Assembly (NCBI GenBank): GCA_964476515.1
Contig: CAYZAY010000052.1
Span: forward strand, 1 to 16,762
Direction of reading: 5' to 3'
DNA from: JASMHC01 sp964476515
GTDB taxonomy: Bacteria > Pseudomonadota > Alphaproteobacteria > Rhodobacterales > Rhodobacteraceae
Length of the DNA stretch: 16,762 nt
The notes under the pieces are model-generated. The model searched no databases, was not told the DNA's origin, and saw nothing but the letters and a program-made list of their open reading frames with translations. This document shows positions 1 through 6,125 of this stretch, one piece after another. Each line of letters opens with the position of its first letter. Within the stretch, counting starts at the first letter, position 1. The translations under genes were made by a program, and so were the position numbers.

Positions 1-1317
1 TGGGTGCTTCAGCAAGTTTTCAACAAACGCGATGTTCGTAGATACGCCGCGAATACGGAATTCGCGCAAAGCACGGTCCATACGGGCAATGGCTTTGTCA
101 GGGGTAGGGGCCCAAGCGGTAATCTTGGTCAGAAGCGAATCGTAGTAGCGGGTAATGACGCCACCGGCGTAAGCCGTGCCGCCATCAAGACGGATACCCA
201 TTCCGGTTGCTGAACGATAGGCGGTGATACGGCCATAGTCCGGAATAAAGTTGTTCTGCGGATCTTCGGTGGTGATCCGTGTCTGCAGAGCGTGACCATT
301 CAGGCGGATATCATACTGCGACGGTTTACCTGTCGCTTCGGCGATGCTTTTGCCTTCGGCGATCAGGATTTGCGCCTGAACGATGTCGATACCTGTGACT
401 TCTTCGGTGACGGTGTGCTCAACCTGAACGCGGGGGTTCACCTCGATGAAGTAGAACTTGCCGCTTTCCATATCCATCAGGAATTCTACAGTACCAGCGC
501 ATTCATAGTTCACATGGCTACAGATTTTGCGGCCCAGCTCACAGATTTCTTCGCGCTGGGCTTCGGATAGATAAGGCGCTGGGGCACGTTCCACGACTTT
601 CTGATTGCGGCGTTGAACCGAACAATCGCGTTCGTAGAGGTGATACATGCCGCCCTGTTTGTCGCCGAGGATCTGAACTTCGACGTGGCGGGCGCGGGTG
701 ATCATCTTTTCCAGATAACCTTCACCGTTGCCAAAAGCGGCTTCCGCTTCACGGCGGCCTTCCAGAACTTTTTCTTCAACTTCGTCCTCGGACAGGATCG
801 GGCGCATACCGCGTCCGCCGCCACCCCATGAGGCTTTGAGCATCAAAGGATAACCAACCTCGGCCGCTTCGGCGCGGATGGCGTCCATGTCGTCGCCAAG
901 AACTTCGGTCGCGGGAATAACCGGAACACCAGCCTGAACCGCAACCTTTCGGGCCGAGGCTTTGTCACCAAGCGCGCGCATAGTGGCGGCTTTCGGACCG
1001 ATGAAGGCAATGCCGTTCGCTTCGCAGGCATCTACGAATTCGGGATTTTCTGACAAAAGACCGTAGCCGGGGTGAATTGCATCTGCCCCGCATTCTTTGG
1101 CAACGCGGATAATCTCATCAATGCTCAGATAGGCCGCAACCGGCCCCATGCCTTCGCCGATGCGATAGGCTTCGTCTGCTTTGAATCTGTGAAGGCCAAG
1201 TTTGTCCTCTTCCGCGAAGATGGCCACGGTTTTCTTGCCCATCTCGTTCGCTGCGCGCATGACGCGGATGGCAATCTCGCCGCGGTTGGCGATGAGGATC
1301 TTTTTGAACTCAGTCAT
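1..1317 (-). CDS. pyc: pyruvate carboxylase, N-terminal part (cut by window edge)
   Basis: Pyruvate carboxylase makes oxaloacetate from pyruvate, bicarbonate and ATP. Only the first 439 residues are inside the window; the carboxyltransferase and biotin domains would lie to the left. Visible is a complete-looking biotin carboxylase module: N-terminal ILIANRGEIAIRV (7-19), HPGYGLLSE (82-90), the ATP-grasp glycine-rich loop KASWGGGGRGMR (161-172), ERDCSVQRRNQKVVE (229-243) and EVNPRVQVEHTVTE (292-305). I prefer Pyc over the stand-alone subunit AccC because of the AEEDKLGLHRFKADEAY segment (35-51) and the tail FIPDYGRITAYRS followed by LREFRIRGVSTN, which match alphaproteobacterial pyruvate carboxylases. 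The start ATG (complement of 1315-1317) follows a modest GAGGGGA Shine-Dalgarno. The upstream gene on the same strand probably makes pyruvate from lactate, so the two may form a lactate-to-oxaloacetate route (inference). Confidence 0.9.
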   Translation of the reverse strand, partial: MTEFKKILIANRGEIAIRVMRAANEMGKKTVAIFAEEDKLGLHRFKADEAYRIGEGMGPVAAYLSIDEIIRVAKECGADAIHPGYGLLSENPEFVDACEANGIAFIGPKAATMRALGDKASARKVAVQAGVPVIPATEVLGDDMDAIRAEAAEVGYPLMLKASWGGGGRGMRPILSEDEVEEKVLEGRREAEAAFGNGEGYLEKMITRARHVEVQILGDKQGGMYHLYERDCSVQRRNQKVVERAPAPYLSEAQREEICELGRKICSHVNYECAGTVEFLMDMESGKFYFIEVNPRVQVEHTVTEEVTGIDIVQAQILIAEGKSIAEATGKPSQYDIRLNGHALQTRITTEDPQNNFIPDYGRITAYRSATGMGIRLDGGTAYAGGVITRYYDSLLTKITAWAPTPDKAIARMDRALREFRIRGVSTNIAFVENLLKHP

Positions 1318-1331
1318 GTTGTTTCCCCTCT

Positions 1332-1346
1332 GTGACGTTGCGTCAC
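1332..1346. promoter_or_regulatory. perfect inverted repeat in the pyc leader
   Basis: GTGACG-TTG-CGTCAC: 6-bp perfect arms with a 3-nt centre, 15 bp upstream of the pyc start. It could be an operator near the transcription start or a small hairpin just before the ribosome binding site. No regulator is identified. Confidence 0.4.
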
Positions 1347-1392
1347 GACTATGACGATTCTGTAGCTCGAACAATGCGTAGAACTGCGTAGA
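1346..1392 (-). promoter_or_regulatory. candidate pyc promoter with upstream phased direct repeat
   Basis: Read on the minus strand, TCTACGCA occurs twice, 10 bp apart (1385-1392 and 1375-1382), so both copies face the same side of the helix. They abut a possible -35 TTGTTC (1369-1374). A 17-bp spacer leads to a weak -10, TAGTCG (1346-1351). The arrangement resembles an activator site directly upstream of a weak promoter. This is a sequence-level prediction only. Confidence 0.35.
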
Positions 1393-1438
1393 GAAACAGT
1401 TGATATGGCGGCACTGTTATCGCTAACTGCGACCATTG

Positions 1439-2578
1439 TTAAGTAAGTCGGCGTATTTTTTCTGCATCTGCGAGATATTTAACCCCGAGTTGCCCCATGT
1501 TGGCACTTAGATCGCTTTTCAGGACTGTCGCGAAATGCCGCACGCCTGAAGGGCCAAGAGCGGCCAGCGCATAGTGCCATGCGCGGCCCATCATAACGAA
1601 GTCTGCACCTAGGTTCAGGGCGCGTAATATGTCTAGCCCACCTTCGGCTCCACTGTCAAAAATCAGAGGTAAATCAGTTGCTTCTCGGATTTTTGGAAGC
1701 TGATAGATGGTGGACGGGGCGGCATCCATCTGTCTGCCAGCATGATTGGAAATCCACAGGGCATCGACTCCAAAGGCTTGTAAATCAGGTACATAATCGG
1801 GATCGAGAACACCTTTTACGATAAAAGGCCCATCCCAATTATCCCGCAACCAACGCAAATATTCCCAATCGGGAGAGGTGCGAAGAAGATATCCGATATG
1901 CGCATTCGCTGGCAGAGATTTCGTATTCACATCGGAATACGGGGCAAGGTTTCGCATCTTTGGCATGCCGCTGCGAAGCATGCCAAGTGACCAAACCGGA
2001 CGCTGTGCACACTGCCAAATCATGCGCGGGGACAGGCGCGGGGGATAGTTCAGGCCGGCCCGCATTTGGCGTTCTCTGCGACTGCTAACTGGGACATCCA
2101 CAGTTAGGACCAAAGTCGAGAATCCGCTGTCTTTTGCCCGCTTCAGCATGTCCAACCGGATCGCTTCGTCTTTGGGGGGATAAAGCTGAAACCAGCCGTT
2201 TCCCTTGGTGATCGGACCGATGGTTTCCAATGTCTGGGCGGCTACGGTTGATAGGCAGTATGGGATGTTCAATTCGGTGGCAGCTTTCGCCAACTTGATC
2301 TCGGCATTGGGCCAGATAAGGCCGGACATACCGACGGGCGCCACGCCAACAGGCAGGTCGTATGTCTGGCCAAGAAACGAAGCGCTTACGTCTGGTGTGA
2401 ATTCGCCATGCAGAATGGACGGCATCAGTTTTACATCGTCCAGATCCCGACGGTTCCGGTTGCGGGCCGCGTCTTTGCCGGTGCCACTGTCCAGAAATTC
2501 CCACACAAAATGGGGTAGGCGCTGTTTGGCGCGACGCTTGAGGTAGTTAAGCGAAGGGTATCTTTGGTCCAGTGACAT
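1439..2578 (-). CDS. lldD: FMN-dependent alpha-hydroxy-acid dehydrogenase (L-lactate dehydrogenase-like)
   Basis: A member of the FMN-dependent alpha-hydroxy-acid dehydrogenase/oxidase family (TIM barrel), most likely oxidising L-lactate or a similar 2-hydroxy acid to the keto acid and passing electrons to the respiratory chain. Using the start MSLDQRYPSL it has 379 residues, the family's usual length. Visible family landmarks are VGVAPVGMSGL (77-87), WFQLYPPKD (129-137, active-site Tyr133), LTVDVPV (158-164), IVKGV with Lys255, SNHAGRQMD (277-285, catalytic His279 and substrate Arg282) and the FMN segment DSGAEGGLDI (308-317) followed by GADFVMMGRA. Two places differ from the usual motifs: SNHGGRQ reads SNHAGRQ, and the Arg of DGGxRRG is missing. 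A longer reading from 2680 adds 34 residues made of intergenic hairpin sequence and is rejected. The chosen ATG has no Shine-Dalgarno but a well-placed promoter. Substrate is uncertain, so the symbol is tentative. Confidence 0.8.
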   Translation of the reverse strand: MSLDQRYPSLNYLKRRAKQRLPHFVWEFLDSGTGKDAARNRNRRDLDDVKLMPSILHGEFTPDVSASFLGQTYDLPVGVAPVGMSGLIWPNAEIKLAKAATELNIPYCLSTVAAQTLETIGPITKGNGWFQLYPPKDEAIRLDMLKRAKDSGFSTLVLTVDVPVSSRRERQMRAGLNYPPRLSPRMIWQCAQRPVWSLGMLRSGMPKMRNLAPYSDVNTKSLPANAHIGYLLRTSPDWEYLRWLRDNWDGPFIVKGVLDPDYVPDLQAFGVDALWISNHAGRQMDAAPSTIYQLPKIREATDLPLIFDSGAEGGLDILRALNLGADFVMMGRAWHYALAALGPSGVRHFATVLKSDLSANMGQLGVKYLADAEKIRRLT

Positions 2579-2583
2579 GGGCG

Positions 2584-2613
2584 CTATAATCCGATTTTGA
2601 CGCGCGATTACAA
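2584..2613 (-). promoter_or_regulatory. candidate promoter giving a leaderless lldD mRNA
   Basis: On the minus strand TTGTAA (2608-2613) and TTATAG (2584-2589) are separated by 18 bp. Five bases lie between the -10 and the ATG at 2578, so transcription would begin at or next to the start codon. This fits the absence of a ribosome binding site. Both hexamers are only partial matches to consensus. Confidence 0.45.
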
Positions 2614-2620
2614 GAGCGGG

Positions 2621-2671
2621 GCGAGAGGCCAGCCTCTCGCGCTCTCCGGGATATTTGCTGACAAAAGATGA
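2621..2671. repeat. hairpin plus Rhodobacterales-type intergenic motif (copy A)
   Basis: GCGAGAGG (2621-2628) and CCTCTCGC (2633-2640) form a perfect 8-bp stem with a 4-nt loop. It is followed by CCGGGATATTTG and ACAAAAGATGA (2646-2671). The second part matches the sequence upstream of murD (15834-15856: AAGGGTATTTTTGGCAAGATGA). I know this motif as recurrent between genes in Rhodobacterales; its function is not established. Here it sits between two divergent genes. Confidence 0.5.
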
Positions 2672-2674
2672 TTG

Positions 2675-2689
2675 GAACATTGTGAGAAC
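2675..2689. promoter_or_regulatory. LexA (SOS) box upstream of uvrD
   Basis: The minus strand reads GTTC-TCACAAT-GTTC, an exact match to the alphaproteobacterial LexA operator GTTC-N7-GTTC. It ends 40 bp before the uvrD start codon, where a repressor would block the promoter. uvrD is a classical SOS gene, so site and gene agree. The box could also affect the divergent dehydrogenase gene, whose start is 97 bp away on the other side. Confidence 0.75.
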
Positions 2690-2729
2690 AGTTCTTTTCT
2701 TTCGAATGACCTTTGGCTAGATTGTCGGA

Positions 2730-5072
2730 ATGAGTGATTTTGATGAATTCGATGCATTTGAAGGGGCTTCGCTGTCTGCGCGGGCGATGGCGGCACGGTC
2801 GGGGCCTACGCCCTATCTGGAAGAATTGAATCCTGCCCAGCGCGAGGCGGTTGAGGCTCTGGATGGTCCGGTGTTGATGCTGGCGGGGGCGGGTACTGGC
2901 AAGACGAAGGCGTTGACAACGCGCATAGCGCATTTGTTGAACACTGGGCGTGCAAACCCGAACGAGATCTTGTCGGTGACATTCACCAATAAAGCCGCAC
3001 GTGAAATGAAGAACCGTGTCAGCCGATTATTGGGGCATACTGTAGAAGGCATGCCATGGATGGGCACGTTCCATTCGATATGCGTCAAGCTTTTGCGGCG
3101 GCACGCTGAATTGGTTGGGCTGAAGTCGAATTTCACAATTCTGGACACCGATGATCAGTTGCGGTTGCTAAAGCAGTTGATCCGCGCCGCTAATATTGAT
3201 GACAAGCGATGGCCTGCGCGCCAATTGGCTGGGGTCATTGATAATTGGAAGAACCGCGCTTGGACGCCGGATAAGGTGCCTTCGTCCGAGGCCAGTGCCT
3301 ACAACAATCGCGGCACCGAGATATATGAGCAGTACCAAACCCGTCTACGCGAATTGAATGCGGTCGATTTCGGGGATCTGCTTCTGCATTTGGTAGTGAT
3401 CTTTCAAAAGCACCAAGACATCCTTGCCCAATATCAACGCTGGTTCCGCTACATCCTTGTTGATGAGTATCAGGATACCAACGTTGCCCAATATCTGTGG
3501 CTCAGGTTGCTGGCTGGGGGGCATAAGAACATCTGCTGTGTTGGCGACGACGATCAGTCGATCTACGGTTGGCGCGGGGCTGAAGTTGGTAACATTCTGC
3601 GGTTTGAAAAGGACTTCCCCGGGGCCAAGGTTGTCCGGCTCGAACAGAACTACCGTTCGACACCGCATATCCTCGCGGTTGCGTCGGGGGTTATTCGTGG
3701 GAACTCTGGCAGGCTGGGGAAAGAGCTTTGGACTGCCGCTGAAGACGGCGAAAAGGTTCGCTTGATTGGCCATTGGGATGGCGATGAAGAAGCGCGTTGG
3801 GTTGGCGAAGAAATCGAATCCATGCAACGCGGCACCCGTGGGATGCGGGCGATTGGGCTTGACGAAATGGCGATCCTTGTTCGGGCGTCCCATCAGATGC
3901 GGGCGTTTGAGGATCGGTTTTTGACGATTGGGTTGCCGTATCGGGTGATTGGCGGGCCTCGGTTTTATGAACGGTTAGAGATCAGGGACGCGATGGCCTA
4001 TTTCCGGATGGTGGTTTCACCGTCGGATGATCTCGCGTTTGAGCGGATCGTGAATACGCCGAAACGCGGGTTGGGTAATAAGGCGCAACAGACCATCCAG
4101 ATATGCGCGCGTGAAAGCGGGGTGTCCCTTTTGGACAGTGCGGCGATTGCGATTGAGCAGGGCCGGATCAAGGGCAAGGGTGCTAAGGAACTCGGCAGGC
4201 TTATCGTTGATCTGGCGCGTTGGGGGCGTATGACCGGCGACAAGGGCATGAGCCATATGGAGCTAGCCGAAGTCATCCTTGATGAAAGCGGCTACACGAC
4301 GATGTGGCAGAACGACAAAACGCCAGAAGCGCCGGGGCGGTTGGAAAACCTGAAAGAACTGGTCAAAGCGTTGGAAAGTTTTGAGAATCTTCAAGGGTTC
4401 TTGGAGCATGTCAGTTTGATTATGGACAATGAAAGCGATGACGCTGAACAAAAGGTCAGTATCATGACGCTGCATGCGGCCAAGGGGCTGGAATTTCCGG
4501 CTGTTTTTCTTCCGGGATGGGAGGATGGGCTGTTCCCGTCACAGCGTTCGATGGACGAAAGCGGGATGCAAGGGCTCGAAGAAGAAAGGCGGTTGGCTTA
4601 CGTGGGAATTACCCGCGCTGAAGAAATTTGTACGATCTCTTTTGCAGGTAACCGGCGCGTGTTTGGCCAGTGGCAATCCTCTATGCCATCGCGATTTATT
4701 GATGAACTACCCGAAGAACACGTCGAGGTGCTGACGCCTCCTGGATTATATGGCGGCGGATATGGTGCCGCTGCGTCCAGTGGTGAAGCGCGGGCAACGG
4801 CGGCGGATGGGTATAATTCACCCGGTTGGAAGCGCATGCAGGCACGCGCCAGCGAACGTCCGATCAGCCAGCCTCGCGAAGGTCGTAACACAGTCATAGA
4901 TCTAGAAGCGGTGTCCGCTTTCAGCATGGGAGAGCGTGTTTTCCATCAAAAATTCGGTTATGGCGCAATTGTCGGAATCGAAGGAGACAAGCTTGAAGTT
5001 GACTTCGAAAAAGCTGGAATGAAAAAGATTGTTGCTAAATTCCTATCATCATCTGAAGAAATTCCTTTCTAA
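2730..5072 (+). CDS. uvrD: ATP-dependent DNA helicase II, UvrD/PcrA family
   Basis: A superfamily 1A 3'-5' DNA helicase that removes the damaged strand after UvrABC incision, acts in mismatch repair and strips proteins from DNA. All core motifs are present in order: Q motif LNPAQREAVE (33-42), Walker A AGAGTGKT (52-59, Lys58), Ia VTFTNKAAREM (83-93), TFHS (113-116), II VDEYQDTN (244-251), III CVGDDDQSIYGWRGA (270-284), IV EQNYRST (305-311), V VSIMTLHAAKGLEF (576-589) and VI EEERRLAYVGITRAEE (617-632). After a Gly/Ala-rich linker (about 670-720) comes the Tudor-like C-terminal module GERVFHQKFGYGAIVGIEG (734-752), typical of UvrD/PcrA. At 780 residues it is slightly longer than most, because of an acidic start before the Q motif. 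There is no clear Shine-Dalgarno before the ATG. A LexA box lies 40 bp upstream. Confidence 0.95.
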   Translation: MSDFDEFDAFEGASLSARAMAARSGPTPYLEELNPAQREAVEALDGPVLMLAGAGTGKTKALTTRIAHLLNTGRANPNEILSVTFTNKAAREMKNRVSRLLGHTVEGMPWMGTFHSICVKLLRRHAELVGLKSNFTILDTDDQLRLLKQLIRAANIDDKRWPARQLAGVIDNWKNRAWTPDKVPSSEASAYNNRGTEIYEQYQTRLRELNAVDFGDLLLHLVVIFQKHQDILAQYQRWFRYILVDEYQDTNVAQYLWLRLLAGGHKNICCVGDDDQSIYGWRGAEVGNILRFEKDFPGAKVVRLEQNYRSTPHILAVASGVIRGNSGRLGKELWTAAEDGEKVRLIGHWDGDEEARWVGEEIESMQRGTRGMRAIGLDEMAILVRASHQMRAFEDRFLTIGLPYRVIGGPRFYERLEIRDAMAYFRMVVSPSDDLAFERIVNTPKRGLGNKAQQTIQICARESGVSLLDSAAIAIEQGRIKGKGAKELGRLIVDLARWGRMTGDKGMSHMELAEVILDESGYTTMWQNDKTPEAPGRLENLKELVKALESFENLQGFLEHVSLIMDNESDDAEQKVSIMTLHAAKGLEFPAVFLPGWEDGLFPSQRSMDESGMQGLEEERRLAYVGITRAEEICTISFAGNRRVFGQWQSSMPSRFIDELPEEHVEVLTPPGLYGGGYGAAASSGEARATAADGYNSPGWKRMQARASERPISQPREGRNTVIDLEAVSAFSMGERVFHQKFGYGAIVGIEGDKLEVDFEKAGMKKIVAKFLSSSEEIPF

Positions 5073-5145
5073 TTGATAATTTTTCTTGTTTCGCATTGAT
5101 GCAAGCATTAGTTGTATTTCAACTACAGGTTTAATTGGGAATCAA

Positions 5146-5817
5146 ATGCAACGCTCTATACTGGTCATGTGGAACGCGGATCGCATCGGGGTAATGGTAG
5201 CCCTGTTTTTCGGCGCGACCTCTTGGTTTATGGTGTACTTTGTTCCGTCCAATCGACTTGACGTGCAAGACGCGCTTTCGGTCGTTGCGATTTCCATTCT
5301 ACTGGGGCTGGGGACAAGTCGGGTGCTGTCGTACAATTTTGCGCTCATTGATCCTTTTCAGGATAGAATCGCACACCGTCTTGATGCCTTTTATCAGGGA
5401 AGCTGGTTCGGCTGCTGGCTGGCGCTGCTTTACTCCAAGGGCGACATCACAATGTTCGCGATCACGGCTCTGATAAGTTTCGTGGTTTTCGGTGGCGCGC
5501 GGTTGCGAATGAATCGCGAAAGACGTCGGCGTGGAATTGCGAGAATCGGTCAAGCGACTCGGCTGCGCGAACCTCTGGACCTGTCCAAGGGGCAGGGCCG
5601 TTGGATTGTCGAATATCCGGTTGTCGTTTTGATCGTTGTTGTCGCTGTTGGTTATGCCACGCGCAGCCCTTATTGGACCGCGGGCGTTTGGGCGATTGCT
5701 CTGTTGGGGGTGCAGCCGCTCTATCCTTCGCGTGATACGGGCCATTGGAAGTGGGGCGTTGCGGCGCTGGCGACGCTTAGCGCGCTTTCGGTGGGCGTTT
5801 TACTGTCGGGTCAATAG
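5146..5817 (+). CDS. hypothetical polytopic membrane protein
   Basis: I do not recognise a family. From the ATG at 5146 it has 223 residues and about six hydrophobic segments (roughly 14-33, 43-61, 86-97, 101-118, 157-172, 176-192 and 204-220). A strongly basic cytoplasmic-type loop, ARLRMNRERRRRGIARIG (118-135), sits in the middle. The chosen start has GGGA five bases before it (5137-5140). An in-frame TTG at 5086 would add 20 residues without a visible ribosome binding site, and a second ATG at 5167 is also possible. It lies 73 bp after uvrD on the same strand. A 6-bp inverted repeat (TAGTTG/CAACTA, 5109-5125) lies in that gap but has no T-run, so it is not a convincing terminator and co-transcription with uvrD is possible. 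Downstream it is convergent with the sRNA array. Confidence 0.75.
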   Translation: MQRSILVMWNADRIGVMVALFFGATSWFMVYFVPSNRLDVQDALSVVAISILLGLGTSRVLSYNFALIDPFQDRIAHRLDAFYQGSWFGCWLALLYSKGDITMFAITALISFVVFGGARLRMNRERRRRGIARIGQATRLREPLDLSKGQGRWIVEYPVVVLIVVVAVGYATRSPYWTAGVWAIALLGVQPLYPSRDTGHWKWGVAALATLSALSVGVLLSGQ

Positions 5818-5878
5818 TCCCCAAAACGCGCCACTTAGTCAGTCTTGGCTGATCTGTCTTGCATACATTTCAAAGCAT

Positions 5879-5916
5879 AAAAAAAGCGGTGGCACAGGGA
5901 GGATGTGCCACCGCTT
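5879..5916 (-). terminator. intrinsic terminator of the ccaF1-sRNA transcript
   Basis: The 13-bp GC-rich stem of hairpin 6 is followed by T7 on the minus strand. On the plus strand no T-run follows the stem, so it terminates only the minus-strand transcript and not the converging membrane-protein gene. Confidence 0.88.
5884..5916 (-). ncRNA. array hairpin 6
   Basis: Perfect 13-bp stem AAGCGGTGGCACA with TGTGCCACCGCTT (5904-5916 and 5884-5896). The 7-nt loop TCCTCCC is exactly the motif core. It is followed on the minus strand by a run of seven T (5879-5885), so this unit also terminates the transcript. Confidence 0.88.
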
Positions 5917-5955
5917 GAATCTCAGAGGGGAGGGAGGAGAACCCCGTCTGAATTC
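5917..5955 (-). ncRNA. array hairpin 5
   Basis: Composite stem: GAAT/ATTC outside, TCAGA/TCTGA in the middle and GGGG/CCCC at the loop, with single-base bulges at 5921 and 5946. The loop is TTCTCCTCCCT. Confidence 0.78.
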
Positions 5956-5964
5956 GAATGTTTG

Positions 5965-6000
5965 TGGCGACGGTGCGGAGGGAGGAGTGCACCGTCGCCA
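5965..6000 (-). ncRNA. array hairpin 4
   Basis: Perfect 12-bp stem TGGCGACGGTGC with GCACCGTCGCCA (5989-6000 and 5965-5976). The 12-nt loop is ACTCCTCCCTCC. Confidence 0.85.
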
Positions 6001-6003
6001 GAG

Positions 6004-6045
6004 CCGATATGCGATTAGCCAGGGAGAAGGGGCCTATCGCTTCGG
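6004..6045 (-). ncRNA. array hairpin 3 (degenerate)
   Basis: An imperfect stem with bulges: CCGA/TCGG outside, GCGA/TCGC in the middle and GCC/GGC at the loop. The loop reads CCTTCTCCCT, one base off the motif, so the exact CCTCC is lost. Probably a decaying or diverged copy. Confidence 0.65.
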
Positions 6046-6052
6046 TATTTGT

Positions 6053-6080
6053 GCGGCAGCTAGGGAGGAGGAGCTGCCGC
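6053..6080 (-). ncRNA. array hairpin 2
   Basis: Perfect 9-bp stem, GCGGCAGCT with AGCTGCCGC (6072-6080 and 6053-6061). The 10-nt loop CCTCCTCCCT carries the full CCUCCUCCC motif. Confidence 0.85.
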
Positions 6081-6087
6081 TTGGTCC

Positions 6088-6114
6088 GGATCGCAAAGGG
6101 AGGAGGCTGCGACC
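6088..6114 (-). ncRNA. array hairpin 1
   Basis: Stem TGCGA (6108-6112) with TCGCA (6091-6095), extended by CC/GG (6113-6114 with 6088-6089) around a one-base bulge. Loop GCCTCCTCCCTT. First hairpin of the array, beginning 11 nt after the DUF1127 stop. It has the shortest stem of the six. Confidence 0.75.
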
Positions 6115-6125
6115 CAGAGAAAGAG

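Larger units (their letters stand above)
5879..6114 (-). ncRNA. ccsR: array of six CCUCC-loop hairpins (CcsR / cuckoo sRNA family)
   Basis: Read on the minus strand, six hairpins follow one another directly after the DUF1127 stop codon, with loop centres about 35-47 nt apart. The loops all contain TCCTCCC or a one-base variant (TTCTCCC in the third). These sequences are complementary to Shine-Dalgarno motifs. The layout (DUF1127 gene, then repeated CCUCC-loop RNAs, then a terminator) is that of ccaF1-ccsR1-4 in Rhodobacter sphaeroides, where the RNAs are processed from the ccaF1 transcript and respond to stress. Whether the six loops are processed as single units or as pairs cannot be told from the sequence. 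No plus- or minus-strand coding potential is visible here. Confidence 0.88.

Noticed and set aside
1395..1418. AACAGT-N12-ACTGTT inverted repeat between the dehydrogenase and pyc, as a terminator
   Set aside because: The stem is short and AT-rich, and no T-run follows on the minus strand. It may be chance.
2579..2680. N-terminal extension of the dehydrogenase to an ATG at 2680
   Set aside because: The added residues are translated hairpin and intergenic-motif sequence and are not part of the family's usual start.
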